The translations under genes and the position numbers were made by a program. DNA of 64,000 nucleotides, from contig UCMT01000019.1 in the NCBI GenBank assembly GCA_900473795.1, positions 62,001 through 126,000 on the forward strand, given 5' to 3'. This DNA comes from Hyphomicrobiales bacterium. GTDB lineage: Bacteria > Pseudomonadota > Alphaproteobacteria > Rhizobiales > Rhizobiaceae. This document shows, piece after piece, positions 17,559-27,816 of the stretch (within the stretch, counting starts at the first letter, position 1; each line of letters opens with the position of its first letter). The notes under the pieces were generated by a model, which saw only the letters and a program-made list of their open reading frames with translations, was not told the DNA's origin and did no database searches.

Positions 17559-18293
17559 ATGACCAACACAGACACGACTGAACAGCAGCCCACCACCCCT
17601 CCCATTGACCTGAGCTCATATTGGAAAGCGGGTGCGTCGTGGGAGGCCGAACTCTATCGGAAGGAACGCCGATCGCGGAAAATCGCATGGACGGTCGCGA
17701 CGATCGCGAGCGTTTCGACGCTGCTCAGCCTGTCAGCCCTCAATCTCCTCGTTCCGTTAAAGCAATTCGAGGCCGTTGTGGTGGTAGCCGACAAGACGAC
17801 CGGTTTCGTCGAGGTCGCACGCTCGCTCGATGAGAGCAAGCTTTCGGAAAACGATGCGATCAAGACCGCCAACATTGTCCGCTACATCAGGGCGCGCGAA
17901 ACCTATGATCCGCGAGGACTGAAGGACAATTACGACCTTGCCCAGCTTTATTCGACGGCGCAGGCCTCGGTCGACCTGCGCCACGAATTCGAACCATCGA
18001 ACCCGCAGTCGAGGGATAAGGTGCTTGGCCGCGACACTCGCATTGCTGTGACGATCAAGTCGGTGTCATTCCTGAATTCCTCCACCGCCACGGTGCGCTT
18101 TTCGACGGAGACACGCCGCGACAACACATTGCGGCGCGAGCACTGGGTCTCTGTTGTCCGCTTCCGCTACACGACCGCGCCACTGAAGAACGAATATCGC
18201 TTCGACAACCCACTCGGTTTCCAGGTCGTCGAGTATCGGCGCGACCAGGAGTCACTTCCGGAAGTCCTGCCGGCTGATAAGGCGGCACGCTAA
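17559..18293 (+). CDS. virB8: VirB8-like inner-membrane assembly protein
   Basis: 244 residues from the ATG at 17559 (GGAAG five bases before; a GTG at 17541 is less likely). A cytoplasmic N-terminus, one membrane helix at about 43-65, then the periplasmic VirB8 domain ([46 protein letters not shown]). VirB8 nucleates the periplasmic complex. The next gene begins inside its stop codon (TAATG). Confidence 0.87.
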   Translation: MTNTDTTEQQPTTPPIDLSSYWKAGASWEAELYRKERRSRKIAWTVATIASVSTLLSLSALNLLVPLKQFEAVVVVADKTTGFVEVARSLDESKLSENDAIKTANIVRYIRARETYDPRGLKDNYDLAQLYSTAQASVDLRHEFEPSNPQSRDKVLGRDTRIAVTIKSVSFLNSSTATVRFSTETRRDNTLRREHWVSVVRFRYTTAPLKNEYRFDNPLGFQVVEYRRDQESLPEVLPADKAAR

Positions 18294-19075
18294 TGCAGAA
18301 ATCCCGTTTCCTCCTCGGCGCTCTGTCACTACTGATCATGGCAAAACCCTTGGCGGCCGCCGATCCCCGCATCCGCTATATCACCTTCAACAACAATGCC
18401 GTCGTCACCGTTCCCGCCGGGCTTGGCGTGTCGACGATGATCCAGCTTGGGAGCTCCGAGGTGATCGAGACGATTTCGGCCGGAGACACGGCCAGCTGGT
18501 CGATCGTACCGAAAAAGGGATCGAGCATCCTCTTCGTCAAACCGCTGCGCGAAAACGCCGAGACCAACGCCAACATCGTCACCAACCAGCGGGTCTATGC
18601 GCTTCTTCTGAAAGGCTCGGCCGCCGCCGATCTCAGAGCTGCGTTCCAGGTGCGCTTTAAATATCCCGACGAAGATGTGAACGCACGCCTTCTGGCGGCA
18701 GCCCAAGAAAGCGCCAAGGATCCACTGCTGAAAGGCCTCGATCCGAGCCGGCTCAACTACGACTATGTCTTCCGGGGCGACAGCAGCCTGAAGCCGCGCG
18801 TCGCCTTCGACGACGGCACCCATATGTATCTTGAGTTTCCGGATGAAATCCCGGCGATCTTCGTCGTCGAGGGCAAGCGTCAGGAGTCGCTCGTCAATCT
18901 ACGCACCCAGGGCAAATACGTGGTGGTCGACAAGATCGCCGCCCAGTTTACGCTGCGCGCCGGCGACAAGTGGCTCTGCCTCTACAATCGACAGGCTAAT
19001 CGCCGATCCTTCGATCTTGTCGAGGATGCCTATGGCCCGAAGAACCTTGACGGTAAGGAGGGCAGCCAGCGATGA
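18293..19075 (+). CDS. virB9: VirB9-like outer-membrane complex protein
   Basis: 260 residues with a signal peptide ending PLAAA, then [17 protein letters not shown] and a C-terminal domain with [20 protein letters not shown] and HMYLEFP, characteristic of VirB9. Works with VirB10 and the lipoprotein in the outer-membrane core. Overlaps both neighbours by 1-4 bases. Confidence 0.87.
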   Translation: MQKSRFLLGALSLLIMAKPLAAADPRIRYITFNNNAVVTVPAGLGVSTMIQLGSSEVIETISAGDTASWSIVPKKGSSILFVKPLRENAETNANIVTNQRVYALLLKGSAAADLRAAFQVRFKYPDEDVNARLLAAAQESAKDPLLKGLDPSRLNYDYVFRGDSSLKPRVAFDDGTHMYLEFPDEIPAIFVVEGKRQESLVNLRTQGKYVVVDKIAAQFTLRAGDKWLCLYNRQANRRSFDLVEDAYGPKNLDGKEGSQR

Positions 19076-20496
19076 GCAGGATCGATTTCGACCACCTCGA
19101 TGGTCAAAGCAGTGTCGCCAGCAACCGCAATGGCCGTCTCGGCAAGCTGGCGCTTCCCCTGCTTCTCGTTATCGGCGCTGGCGTGCTTGCGTACGTCAAC
19201 TGGCCGACGGGACCTCAGAACCCCGGCCTGAACGAGGGCGCAACCGAGACCTTCGAAACATCGAATACCAGCATTCGCAACTTCCCCGACGAACCGGTCA
19301 AGCAGGCAGCCGATCCCAACCTCGTCCAGATCCCCATGGTCGAGGAAAAGAAGCTGGTGGACGCTGCCACGGTCGATGTCACGGTCAACCAAGGTGAAGA
19401 CCTGGAGAAACTGCGACAGATTGAAGAGGCCCGCCGCCTGGCTGAAGAAGAGCGGCGCCAGATGGAAGAGGCGCGCCGGCGCGCGGAAGAAGACGAGCGG
19501 CTGGCGCAACTGGAGGCCAAGCGGCGCGAGGACGAGGAGAAGGCCCGCTGGGACCGGCTGCGCTCCGAGCAAATCATTGTCGACGGGTCAAACAGTGAGA
19601 GTTTGTCCGGGAGCGACCAGTCGGTGACCATCGCCGACGATGGTCAGCTCGTGACCGTCCCGGGGGCAGAGACCGACGCAAACAAGGCTTTCCTGGCTCA
19701 ATCCGAGAAGCAGACAGCCGGCATCGTCAAGGCGACCCGTTTTGACCGCACCGACGCGCTTGTTGCGCAGGGCACGATGATCCGCGGATTTCTAGAAACA
19801 GCTATCAATACCGACCTTCCCGGCATGGTACGCGCCGTTGTGCGCGAGGACGTGCGCTCGCTCGACGGCGGGCGCATCCTGATCCCGAAGGGGTCTCGCC
19901 TGATCGGCGAATACAAGTCCGGGCTGGCGCGCGGCCAAAAGCGGATCTTCGTCGTCTGGTCGAGGGTCATTAGGTCCGACGGTTTGTCGGTTGAGATCGC
20001 CTCGCCCGGCGCCGACCGGCTTGGTCGTGCCGGCCTGACCGGCGAGATCGACACGCATTTCTGGGAGCGGTTTGGCTCAGCGATCATGCTCTCGGTGATT
20101 GGTGGCGCCGCTGAATACGTTTCCGCCCTCGGCGAAACGCCGACTAATAGCGCCCGGTCGATCTCCACTGTGGATCCCATCACTGGTGCTGTCACGACGG
20201 TGACCAGCGAACCCAGCCAAACAGCCGCGGAGGCGCGCGCCATTGCCGCCGAAAAATCCTCATCCATCCTCCAGGAGATCGCCAACGAAGCGTTTAAGGA
20301 GAGCTCGAAAATCCCGCCGACGATCTACGTTGCTCAGGGCGAGCCGGTGATCGTTTATCTCAGGCGTGATCTCGACTTCTCAGATTTCTATGCCGATCCG
20401 GTCCGCCAGGAAATGATGCGCTTGAAACGTGGCGGGCAGATTCGCCGCGATGTCGACCCCACCCCCTACTATCCGATCGCGCCGGTCTATAAATGA
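19072..20496 (+). CDS. virB10: VirB10-like core scaffold protein
   Basis: 474 residues: short cytoplasmic part, membrane helix about 24-42 ([20 protein letters not shown]), a charged Glu/Arg coiled coil about 107-166 in place of the usual Pro-rich region, then the VirB10 beta-barrel domain ([32 protein letters not shown]). It spans both membranes and gates the channel. ATGA overlaps with virB9 and virB11 indicate coupled translation. Confidence 0.92.
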   Translation: MSRIDFDHLDGQSSVASNRNGRLGKLALPLLLVIGAGVLAYVNWPTGPQNPGLNEGATETFETSNTSIRNFPDEPVKQAADPNLVQIPMVEEKKLVDAATVDVTVNQGEDLEKLRQIEEARRLAEEERRQMEEARRRAEEDERLAQLEAKRREDEEKARWDRLRSEQIIVDGSNSESLSGSDQSVTIADDGQLVTVPGAETDANKAFLAQSEKQTAGIVKATRFDRTDALVAQGTMIRGFLETAINTDLPGMVRAVVREDVRSLDGGRILIPKGSRLIGEYKSGLARGQKRIFVVWSRVIRSDGLSVEIASPGADRLGRAGLTGEIDTHFWERFGSAIMLSVIGGAAEYVSALGETPTNSARSISTVDPITGAVTTVTSEPSQTAAEARAIAAEKSSSILQEIANEAFKESSKIPPTIYVAQGEPVIVYLRRDLDFSDFYADPVRQEMMRLKRGGQIRRDVDPTPYYPIAPVYK

Positions 20497-21491
20497 GCGC
20501 GTTCCCGTTTCTCGAAAAAGCGCTTGAACGGCTACGACCTTTTCTGGCGGATGACCGCGTCTCCGAGATCTCGGTCAATCGGCCGGGAGAGCTGTTCATT
20601 GAACGCCTTGAGGTGAGCAGCATGGAGCGGGTCGAGGACGCCCAGTTCACGGCCGAATGGATCCGGACGTTGAGCGAGCGCGTCGCCGGTTCCACCAACC
20701 AAGTGGTCAATGACGAACACCCGATCCTATCGGCGTCGCTTCCGTCCGGGGAGCGTTTCCAATGCGTGCTGCCACCAGCAGCGCCGGCGGGCGGCGCCAT
20801 CTCCATCCGCAAGCAAGTCATTCATGACATCGGCCTCGACGTCTATCAGCAGCGAGGAGCCTTTGAGCAAACGCGCGTCGGGCGCCAGCTCTCGCTGTCG
20901 GCTGCCGAAGAAGAGCTCGCCGCTATGATGCAGAGAGACTTCGATGCCATGGAATTTCTTCGAGCCGCTGTGCGCTTGCGGGTCTCCATCGTTGTTTCCG
21001 GCGGCACGTCCACCGGCAAGACGACATTTCTCAATGCACTTCTGAAGGAAATCCCGGACGAAGAACGGATTGTCACGATCGAGGATACGCGCGAGCTGAA
21101 GCCAATCACACCGAACACGGTTGCCCTGCTCGCCTCCAAAGGCGACCAGGGCCGCGCCAAGGTCACGCAACAACAACTCCTCGAGGCCTCGCTGCGTATG
21201 CGCCCCGACCGATTGATGCTTGGCGAACTTCGCGGGGCAGAAGCCTTCTCCTTCTTGCAGGCGATCAATACCGGCCATCCCGGCTCGCTGACTACAGTGC
21301 ACGCGAATTCGGGCCGATCAGCCTATGAGCGCCTGGCGTTGATGGTCATGCAAAGCGGCATGGACCTGAAAAAACAGGAGATCATCGACTACCTCAAAGA
21401 GGTTATTCCGGTCGTCGTTCAGCTCGCGCGCACGCCGGATGGACGCAGGGTGGTTTCGGAGATCGTGTTCACCAAGGCGGATGCGCTATGA
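20493..21491 (+). CDS. virB11: VirB11-like secretion ATPase
   Basis: 332 residues. Walker A GGTSTGKTT at about 169-177, an Asp box with RIVTIEDTRELK, Walker B LMLGELRG and the HxHAN-type TTVHAN. Hexameric ATPase that switches between pilus building and DNA export. Overlaps virB10 and virD4 by 4 bases each. Confidence 0.93.
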   Translation: MSAFPFLEKALERLRPFLADDRVSEISVNRPGELFIERLEVSSMERVEDAQFTAEWIRTLSERVAGSTNQVVNDEHPILSASLPSGERFQCVLPPAAPAGGAISIRKQVIHDIGLDVYQQRGAFEQTRVGRQLSLSAAEEELAAMMQRDFDAMEFLRAAVRLRVSIVVSGGTSTGKTTFLNALLKEIPDEERIVTIEDTRELKPITPNTVALLASKGDQGRAKVTQQQLLEASLRMRPDRLMLGELRGAEAFSFLQAINTGHPGSLTTVHANSGRSAYERLALMVMQSGMDLKKQEIIDYLKEVIPVVVQLARTPDGRRVVSEIVFTKADAL

Positions 21492-23569
21492 ACCCAGCCC
21501 TCCTGTTGTTTGGCGCTCTCATTGCCGTAGCCACGGCTGCGTTTGCGGCGTCGCTTGCCTATGCTGGCCTCTACTATGCCTTTGACAATTCGACATGGAT
21601 GTTTCAGGCGCTGCAGGACGATCTTCTGGCTTCGTACAAGGCTGCACGTCTCGATCTCTATGCCGGTGAGTGGCACCGGCCGGCGATCGCAGCCGGCGCG
21701 GGTTTTGTTGCCGGCGCCGCGATGCTGATCACGCTTGCGACGGGCAAGAAGAAATCCACCGATGCGCGCTTCCTCAGCACGATGGAGGCGCGCGCCCTCG
21801 GCCTGACGCGCACCGGTGGCGTGTTCGTTGGCAGAATCGGCGGCAGCCTGATCAAAGTCCCTGGAGGCTTTACCCAACGTGGCTCCGGCAGGCGGCGGCT
21901 GACAAAGCCGAAGCTGTTCGGCGGCAAAAAGCTTTGGATCGATGGTGATGACGTCGGCGGCTTTGTCATCGGTCCGCCGCGCTCGGGTAAGGGCGCATCG
22001 CTGATCGTGCCCAATTGTCTCCTCTGGCCAGACAGCATAGTCGTTCTCGATATGCGCGGCGAGACCTATGAGGCCACGGCCGGCTACCGGTCGAAATTCT
22101 CACGCGTGTTGCGCTTTTCGCCAGCCGACGAGAATGGCGATACGGAATGCTACAATCCCCTCGACTTCGTCGCCATTGATCCCGATCAGCGAGACATCGA
22201 TATCAATTCGATCGCGACCGCCCTTTTACCGACGCCAAAGGGCGATGCCTACTGGATTTCCGATGCGCGGGCTCTGTTTGCCGGTGTCACCTCTTGGGTT
22301 TTGGAAAATCCTGACATCCCCGACAAAGACAAAAATCTCGGAACGGTTCTCAATGTCGTCGAAGGTGGTGATCAGCCGCTGCGCGAGTGGTTGGAGGAGG
22401 TTGCCAACCCCGAGCTTCGGGCCGAGTGGATCAGTTCTTTTACCTATACGACGATCGCGCGCTTTGCGGTTATGGCGGGAAAACAGTTCGACGGGGTTTA
22501 CGGCTCGCTTGCCGCAGCCGTTCGTCCATTCAAGAACAACCGCATTTTGCGAGCGACGGCGCGCTCGACCTTCGACATTCGCGCGATGCGGCGCCAGAAT
22601 ATGAGCCTGTATCTGGATTTCCGGATCCAGCAGGTTGCCTCCATTGGGCCGATCTTCAACGTGCTGATGGTCCAGTTCATGGACTACATGTCGCGCACCA
22701 TGATGACGCGCGGCGAGCGCCGCGTTCTGGTGTTGCTCGATGAGTTTCAAAACCTCGGCAAGCTGGAAAATGCCCTCACCGTCGCGACCGTTCTTGGCGG
22801 CTACGGCATACCCTGCTGGTTCTTCGTCCAATCGCTGCGGTCGATCGACAACGTCTACACGCGCGAAGGTCGACAAACGCTGGTGAATTCCGCACGCGCT
22901 CAAATCTTCCTCGGAGCCCAGGATCCGGAGGACCAGCGTTATGTCTCGCAATTGCTTGGTGAGAGGAAAGAGGTCACTGTTGATAAGGCGGTTTCGACAG
23001 GCGTCACGCTTTTTGATCGCAAGGGAGCAACCATGTCGCACAGGACGGCCATGCGTCCGCTCATGCGCCCCGATGAACTCGGGGCGATGAACGAGACGCG
23101 TTGCATCATCAAGCTGCGAAATCAGCAACCCATATTCGGCCTTCGCAACTTCTACTATGCCGATGATGAGTTGATGAAGCGGGCTTGGTTGCCAATCGCC
23201 GCAACCAATGAACAACCCTGGATGACAAGAACTCCAGAGGTGGTGGTTGAGTCCATAGAACCGTATCCAGCAAACCAAGTCGCACCAAGCATGGTGGCAC
23301 CAGGCGCGAAGTTTGCGCTGAAAGCCCCTCCCACTCATGTCGCGGCGTCGATCAGGGTCCCAAACGGACGAAGCCTAGACGGTAGCAGCGAAGAGCCATC
23401 CAAGGTGAAGCCGGATTTCAGGGCCGCAATAGACCAGAGCACTCGTCGTCAGACCGAAGCAGACGAGGCGATTGGAAAAATTCTAAATTTATTTGACACC
23501 ACACCGGCGAAGAAACGCGCGCTCAAAAAGCTGCGTAAGGAGATTTCGGGGGCATTGAGCGATGAATAG
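21488..23569 (+). CDS. virD4: VirD4/TraG-type coupling protein
   Basis: 693 residues. Two N-terminal membrane helices, Walker A GPPRSGKG at about 162-169 and Walker B RVLVLLDEFQNLGK near 413-425. It recruits the relaxase-DNA complex to the channel. The last 130 residues are a low-complexity tail that probably binds substrates. It closes the operon; the relaxase is 5.5 kb away, with a defence island between. Confidence 0.92.
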   Translation: MNPALLLFGALIAVATAAFAASLAYAGLYYAFDNSTWMFQALQDDLLASYKAARLDLYAGEWHRPAIAAGAGFVAGAAMLITLATGKKKSTDARFLSTMEARALGLTRTGGVFVGRIGGSLIKVPGGFTQRGSGRRRLTKPKLFGGKKLWIDGDDVGGFVIGPPRSGKGASLIVPNCLLWPDSIVVLDMRGETYEATAGYRSKFSRVLRFSPADENGDTECYNPLDFVAIDPDQRDIDINSIATALLPTPKGDAYWISDARALFAGVTSWVLENPDIPDKDKNLGTVLNVVEGGDQPLREWLEEVANPELRAEWISSFTYTTIARFAVMAGKQFDGVYGSLAAAVRPFKNNRILRATARSTFDIRAMRRQNMSLYLDFRIQQVASIGPIFNVLMVQFMDYMSRTMMTRGERRVLVLLDEFQNLGKLENALTVATVLGGYGIPCWFFVQSLRSIDNVYTREGRQTLVNSARAQIFLGAQDPEDQRYVSQLLGERKEVTVDKAVSTGVTLFDRKGATMSHRTAMRPLMRPDELGAMNETRCIIKLRNQQPIFGLRNFYYADDELMKRAWLPIAATNEQPWMTRTPEVVVESIEPYPANQVAPSMVAPGAKFALKAPPTHVAASIRVPNGRSLDGSSEEPSKVKPDFRAAIDQSTRRQTEADEAIGKILNLFDTTPAKKRALKKLRKEISGALSDE

Positions 23570-23700
23570 TGGGTTGTTTGACAATCGACGTCGGTCAGGT
23601 TCGCCGATGTCCAGAAGCAGGTATGGCCGATGCTTCGATCAGGCACTTATGCCGGCCACCAGATGCAAGGCTGCCCACCTGCTGCTGGCGACCGCTGCGA

Positions 23701-25566
23701 TTAGCGTCGGGCCAAGAGCCCGTACCGATCGTTACCATCTAGGCCGGTAAACGTGGTGATGTTCGCCAGACCGTCTATGGTGGCGGGAGGATCGATATTT
23801 TCGATGATGATGAATTGCACCTGATCCCTCAGGCTCGCCAGGTGCTTATAGAAGTTTTCGGCAAGTGTAGTCGCCTTGAGGGCAAGCTCGTCTTCTGTCA
23901 GTGCGCCGTGTTTCTCTGAGCGCATCGGTTCGCGATATGTCAGCAGCGGCGTATCAAGGATCAAAAAGCCCGGATGCGGGAGCTTTTTTTCGATGCAGTA
24001 AACAAACAGCGCCACGTTGAAGGCCGCATGCAGAATTGCGCGAACGCCCTTGCCGTTTGACGAACGCGGTTTGCCGCCGATCGTAATGTCGTTCGTCGAC
24101 AGGTCGAACTGGGCCTTGTCGGCGTCCGGGAATTTCCACTCCTTGAGAACTCCCTTCACCGCTTCACCGAAGGCGAAGGCAACCGTGGAGTCAGGTCCTA
24201 CTGCCAACGCGTCGCCGTCTCGCTTGGTGCTCTGGCCGTCGATTTCTTCCTTACTCGCGACGAGCTCGGCCCGGCGGGTATAGAGGTCAGCGATCTTCTG
24301 CAGTTCTGCCCTTGCCGAAGCATAGGTCTCATAGTTGCTTCGCGCCATGGCCTCGAGTGGCCTGTCGTTTTCGATCTGGCTGTCGATTTCTTCGATTTGG
24401 TCAGTGAGTTCTTTGACGACCCGCCGGAGGCTGGCCGCTTCGCCCCGTAGTGCCGATACGGTCTGGGTAAGCTCTCGCTGCTCAACTTCGATCTTCCGCG
24501 TTTCGGCCGCTGCGGCCGCATAAGCCAGTGCGATCTCTTCACCCGCGTGGTCGTGAACCTGAGCTTCGGGTGGCGCCCCGCATACCGGACACTCCCTGTC
24601 CGTCAACGCTACCAGGACATAACCGCCCTCTTCGATGGACCGTAGTCGCTCGAGATCGGACGAATAGACGGCATTGAGACTTGCGAAGCGCTGCAATGTG
24701 ATATCGAGCTCGTCGAGACGCAGCTCATGCTCCTGCCTGCGATCGAGAAGAGCCCGGCGCTTCCGGATCAGCTCATCAAGCGAAGATTGGGCCAAGCGCA
24801 ACCGGTCCCATAGACCTTCCGAACTGTTGTCCAGACGATCGAGCTGGTCGTTGATCTCGTCTTCGTCGCCGACGTCTTCACCAAGCTGGTCGTCGAGCTT
24901 GCCGATCCACTCGTCGAGCAGCTCGATCTTAGCGGCCTTAGCCACCTTCTTATCGCCCGGCTTCTGAACCTCTACCGTCGCGGAATCGTCGATTCCGGTA
25001 AGCAGCAGCTTGAAAAGGTTTTGCTCCAGCGTGCGTTCGGTCGGTGCTCCAGAATAAAGCACGGGGCTCTGTTGGGCGATGATCGCCTCTTCAGAAACCA
25101 CGGCATAGGGAGACAACAGCCGGATCGAAAGGTTGTCTTTCGCGCCATTGGCATTGGTCACCAGCTTTCTGCCAGCCAAACCGATGGCCTCGAGCAGGAG
25201 CTGGGAGACCGTGTCGTTTCGCCTATGGTCATGCTGACCGAGAAGGGTCGTACCTGTGAGTGTCCCGGCGGCCTTGACCAGACCATCGTACTTCTTGAAT
25301 GGCCCACCGCGGGCGGCACGGTAAAGTGTAATCTCGTTTCCGTCGGGCAGCGTGAGGCCAAGCCACACTCCATCGTACTTGGCGACCTCTTCCGTGACAG
25401 GCAGATTTTTCACCGCGCCCACCATGAAGAGAATGGTCTGGGCGGTGAACGACTTGCCAGTGTTAGAAGCACCGTACAGGATGTTCAATCCATCGTCGAA
25501 CTTGAGTTCGGCGTCAGGCACATTCGGCCCTGTAAAGGCCAGATGTCGTAATCGGATACCGCTCAT
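23701..25566 (-). CDS. ABC-3C system ATPase (SMC/Rad50-like)
   Basis: 621 residues. N-terminal Walker A GASNTGKS at 32-39, long coiled coils either side of CPVC (about 325-328) resembling a zinc hook, an ABC-signature-like SNGKGVRA, then Walker B FLILDTP. This is the ATPase of ABC three-component (ABC-3C) conflict systems. It is last in a three-gene operon, overlapping the middle component by 4 bases (ATGA). In such systems the ATPase is thought to sense foreign nucleic acid and release the effector. The system is a class known from comparative genomics; the activity here is inferred. Confidence 0.75.
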   Translation of the reverse strand: MSGIRLRHLAFTGPNVPDAELKFDDGLNILYGASNTGKSFTAQTILFMVGAVKNLPVTEEVAKYDGVWLGLTLPDGNEITLYRAARGGPFKKYDGLVKAAGTLTGTTLLGQHDHRRNDTVSQLLLEAIGLAGRKLVTNANGAKDNLSIRLLSPYAVVSEEAIIAQQSPVLYSGAPTERTLEQNLFKLLLTGIDDSATVEVQKPGDKKVAKAAKIELLDEWIGKLDDQLGEDVGDEDEINDQLDRLDNSSEGLWDRLRLAQSSLDELIRKRRALLDRRQEHELRLDELDITLQRFASLNAVYSSDLERLRSIEEGGYVLVALTDRECPVCGAPPEAQVHDHAGEEIALAYAAAAAETRKIEVEQRELTQTVSALRGEAASLRRVVKELTDQIEEIDSQIENDRPLEAMARSNYETYASARAELQKIADLYTRRAELVASKEEIDGQSTKRDGDALAVGPDSTVAFAFGEAVKGVLKEWKFPDADKAQFDLSTNDITIGGKPRSSNGKGVRAILHAAFNVALFVYCIEKKLPHPGFLILDTPLLTYREPMRSEKHGALTEDELALKATTLAENFYKHLASLRDQVQFIIIENIDPPATIDGLANITTFTGLDGNDRYGLLARR

Positions 25567-26081
25567 ATGATACTCGAACCGGTTGGGACTTCATCTGCGC
25601 GGAATTCCGCTGTCCAACGTCCGATGCGGTCATCGATTAATTGGCGGAGCTGCGCCGTGGTCATATCAGAAAGTTGACGCGCCATCCACCCGGCACGCTC
25701 TTTGAGTGCGACAGAATACGGGGTGCGCAACAGTTCAAGATAGCTGGGAGCGTCTTCGCCGGCGGCGAATTCGACGCCCGCTTCGGTGTCGAACACCTCT
25801 ATCAGGTGAACTTGCTGCATCAGTCGCAGGCTTCGCTCGACGAGCGGACGCCGGACCAGCAATTCACCTACCCTATTGGGAAGATCGGGATGCAGGCTCT
25901 CGGGCACATCGTCGCCATCGAGGTCGCCGGTATGCACCACGAGATGGTCGAGCCACGTCATTTCCATCAGGTCACAGCGCCTTGGATACATGGCATCGAG
26001 CACAACGAGGGCGCGGATGCCCGTCTCAAGCGTGCTGTTGAAAGGATGGGCCTGTCTTTTGCCTTCGTTTATGGATGCCAA
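25563..26081 (-). CDS. ABC-3C middle component
   Basis: 172 residues with the middle-component pattern NPFN-like HPFNSTLETGIRALVVLDAMYPRRCD, LDHLVVHTGD, PNRVGELLVRRPLVERSLRLM. These small proteins bridge ATPase and effector. It overlaps the effector by 13 bases and the ATPase by 4, so all three are coupled. Confidence 0.7.
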   Translation of the reverse strand: MASINEGKRQAHPFNSTLETGIRALVVLDAMYPRRCDLMEMTWLDHLVVHTGDLDGDDVPESLHPDLPNRVGELLVRRPLVERSLRLMQQVHLIEVFDTEAGVEFAAGEDAPSYLELLRTPYSVALKERAGWMARQLSDMTTAQLRQLIDDRIGRWTAEFRADEVPTGSSII

Positions 26082-27070
26082 GGCAGACGCCTTTCGTTTG
26101 CGAATTGATGGCAGGTCCCTTGTTTGACCGGGGGCCCCGCATGCTTGCCCAAGATCCCGGAAGCTTGAAGAACGCCAGCGTGTTTCATTACCTGGGATAG
26201 TTTGACGAGACCGTCGGCGTGGGGTTCGCCATGGACATCGACGACACCAAGATAAATCTCGTCCTTGAAAGTCAGGAGATAATCCGCCGGCGTCGAGTCG
26301 CGGTAAAAGCGATCGAAGGCTTCGGCGTCGAAGAACCGCGTCCGCTGGTCGGTGAAGTGGCGTCCGTGTTCGGGGCTAACTGCGGCAGACGCCGCATCCG
26401 GATATGTGCCGGGGCCTTTGGCACCGTATAGAAGCAGCAATTGGCTGATATAAGACGACTCCTCGTCTTGCATTTCGGCTGGCACCACGCCGCGGGGTGC
26501 ACGACCTGGGTCGTCGCCGAACCATTTGACCAAAGCGGCTTTGCACGCAGGGTCATCGACCAGCCGCCCCGCGTCCAGCCAAGTCAGTTTGGTAAAGTCG
26601 AAAGCCTTGATGGCGGCCTCGATTTCGGTTGTGAGCGGTACGTTGGCGTTATCCACCAATCGATTGGCGATCTCGACATCCCACACATCCAAGAACTTAG
26701 ACTGCAATTTTTTGGGATGGGCTATGGCTTGCTGTACGGCCCGTTGGACCCCCTGCGGCGCCACGAACACGTAGGCCCGGGGCACCTTATATTCGCCGGC
26801 CGCCGTGTGCATGAATATCTTGCCCAGCTCCACCAGTACATTGGGCATGGATAGGGTGCGGCTTAACTGCTTGCACTGGAAATTGTCCCACTCGCCTTCC
26901 ATGCGGTGCTCGTCGGCATATCCAGTGACGTCGCGCCCCATATCGCCTGTACCGCGCCAAAGCTCGTAACTGTGGTAATCCTTGATCCGCTGTGCCAACC
27001 AATCCTTCACGAAATCTTCGAGAGAGTCGGCGGGAAGGACTTTTATCTGGGCAGCATAGTTGATCGCCAA
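26069..27070 (-). CDS. ABC-3C effector with Mrr-like nuclease domain
   Basis: 333 residues from a TTG at 27070, with GAGGGG eight bases upstream. The first 90 residues form a PD-(D/E)xK-type fold in the Mrr form: Glu18, GTGDMGRDV (Asp43, Asp47) and FQCKQ (Gln65, Lys67). The rest is a family C-terminal domain that links to the middle component. It is first in the operon and probably cuts DNA when the ATPase is triggered. Nuclease fold is well supported by motif; activity is inferred. Confidence 0.7.
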   Translation of the reverse strand: MAINYAAQIKVLPADSLEDFVKDWLAQRIKDYHSYELWRGTGDMGRDVTGYADEHRMEGEWDNFQCKQLSRTLSMPNVLVELGKIFMHTAAGEYKVPRAYVFVAPQGVQRAVQQAIAHPKKLQSKFLDVWDVEIANRLVDNANVPLTTEIEAAIKAFDFTKLTWLDAGRLVDDPACKAALVKWFGDDPGRAPRGVVPAEMQDEESSYISQLLLLYGAKGPGTYPDAASAAVSPEHGRHFTDQRTRFFDAEAFDRFYRDSTPADYLLTFKDEIYLGVVDVHGEPHADGLVKLSQVMKHAGVLQASGILGKHAGPPVKQGTCHQFANERRLPWHP

Positions 27071-27816
27071 TGGTCCCGCCCCTCTGAATGAATTCCTAGA
27101 TAATCAAGAAGTATTACTGATTTGGCAATGCTCCGCGCGCCACAGCAGCCATGAACAGCAACGTCGCCCCGGTTTGTGGAAGCCGCGTTCGTGTGAACAT
27201 GGAGGATTTACAAACGAATGCCGCCGCCTTGAAAATTCATCCTGAAGGCGTCAATCTGCTTCGCAACGCACAATCAGCCTTATCTGAGCGGCTCCTCGCG
27301 CCCCTGGCGGTCGCCGAATTTGCAATTAAATCGATTTCTAAAAAAAATAGACGCTAATAAGCTTTCACATCGCTTCCGTCGAAACCTGCCAGTCTGCTTT
27401 CTATCCCAAGTCAGCCATCCTGTCCAACTTGGATGAACTGCATCTACCGGTAAATTCAACAATGGGTTGAACGACCTGTCTTAAGGCGCAAAGCGGAAAT
27501 TATTACCGGCTTGGGCTGGAAGTCCCCGACGCCTCCCGAAGCGTTGATAGCGAAAGCGGTCATCCAACATTACGGGTGGCAGATATCGCCCGCTGGGGCT
27601 TCGTCTTCAAGCTATTGCTTATTCTCGCTGGTTTCGGGTAATTCCTATTATCGCATATGCGTTCAGCGCCGCCGCTCTCTGGTTAAATACTTTTGCTTGA
27701 AAAATTACACTGAGAACAAGGTGATCACCGTGCCTTCCATTCTGTGAACAACTTGAAATATTTTTTCACTGAGGTTTTTACGCGTTAAAGTTAATGGTCC
27801 CCGATTCGGAGTTTCC
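27071..27816. other. Intergenic stretch between two defence genes
   Basis: Two short ORFs (27151-27357 and 27511-27747, plus strand) lack ribosome sites and recognisable sequence. The last 100 bases are A+T rich and probably carry the promoter of the following gene. Confidence 0.4.

Noticed and set aside
27151..27747. Two small plus-strand ORFs
   Set aside because: No start signals or recognisable sequence; kept as intergenic.
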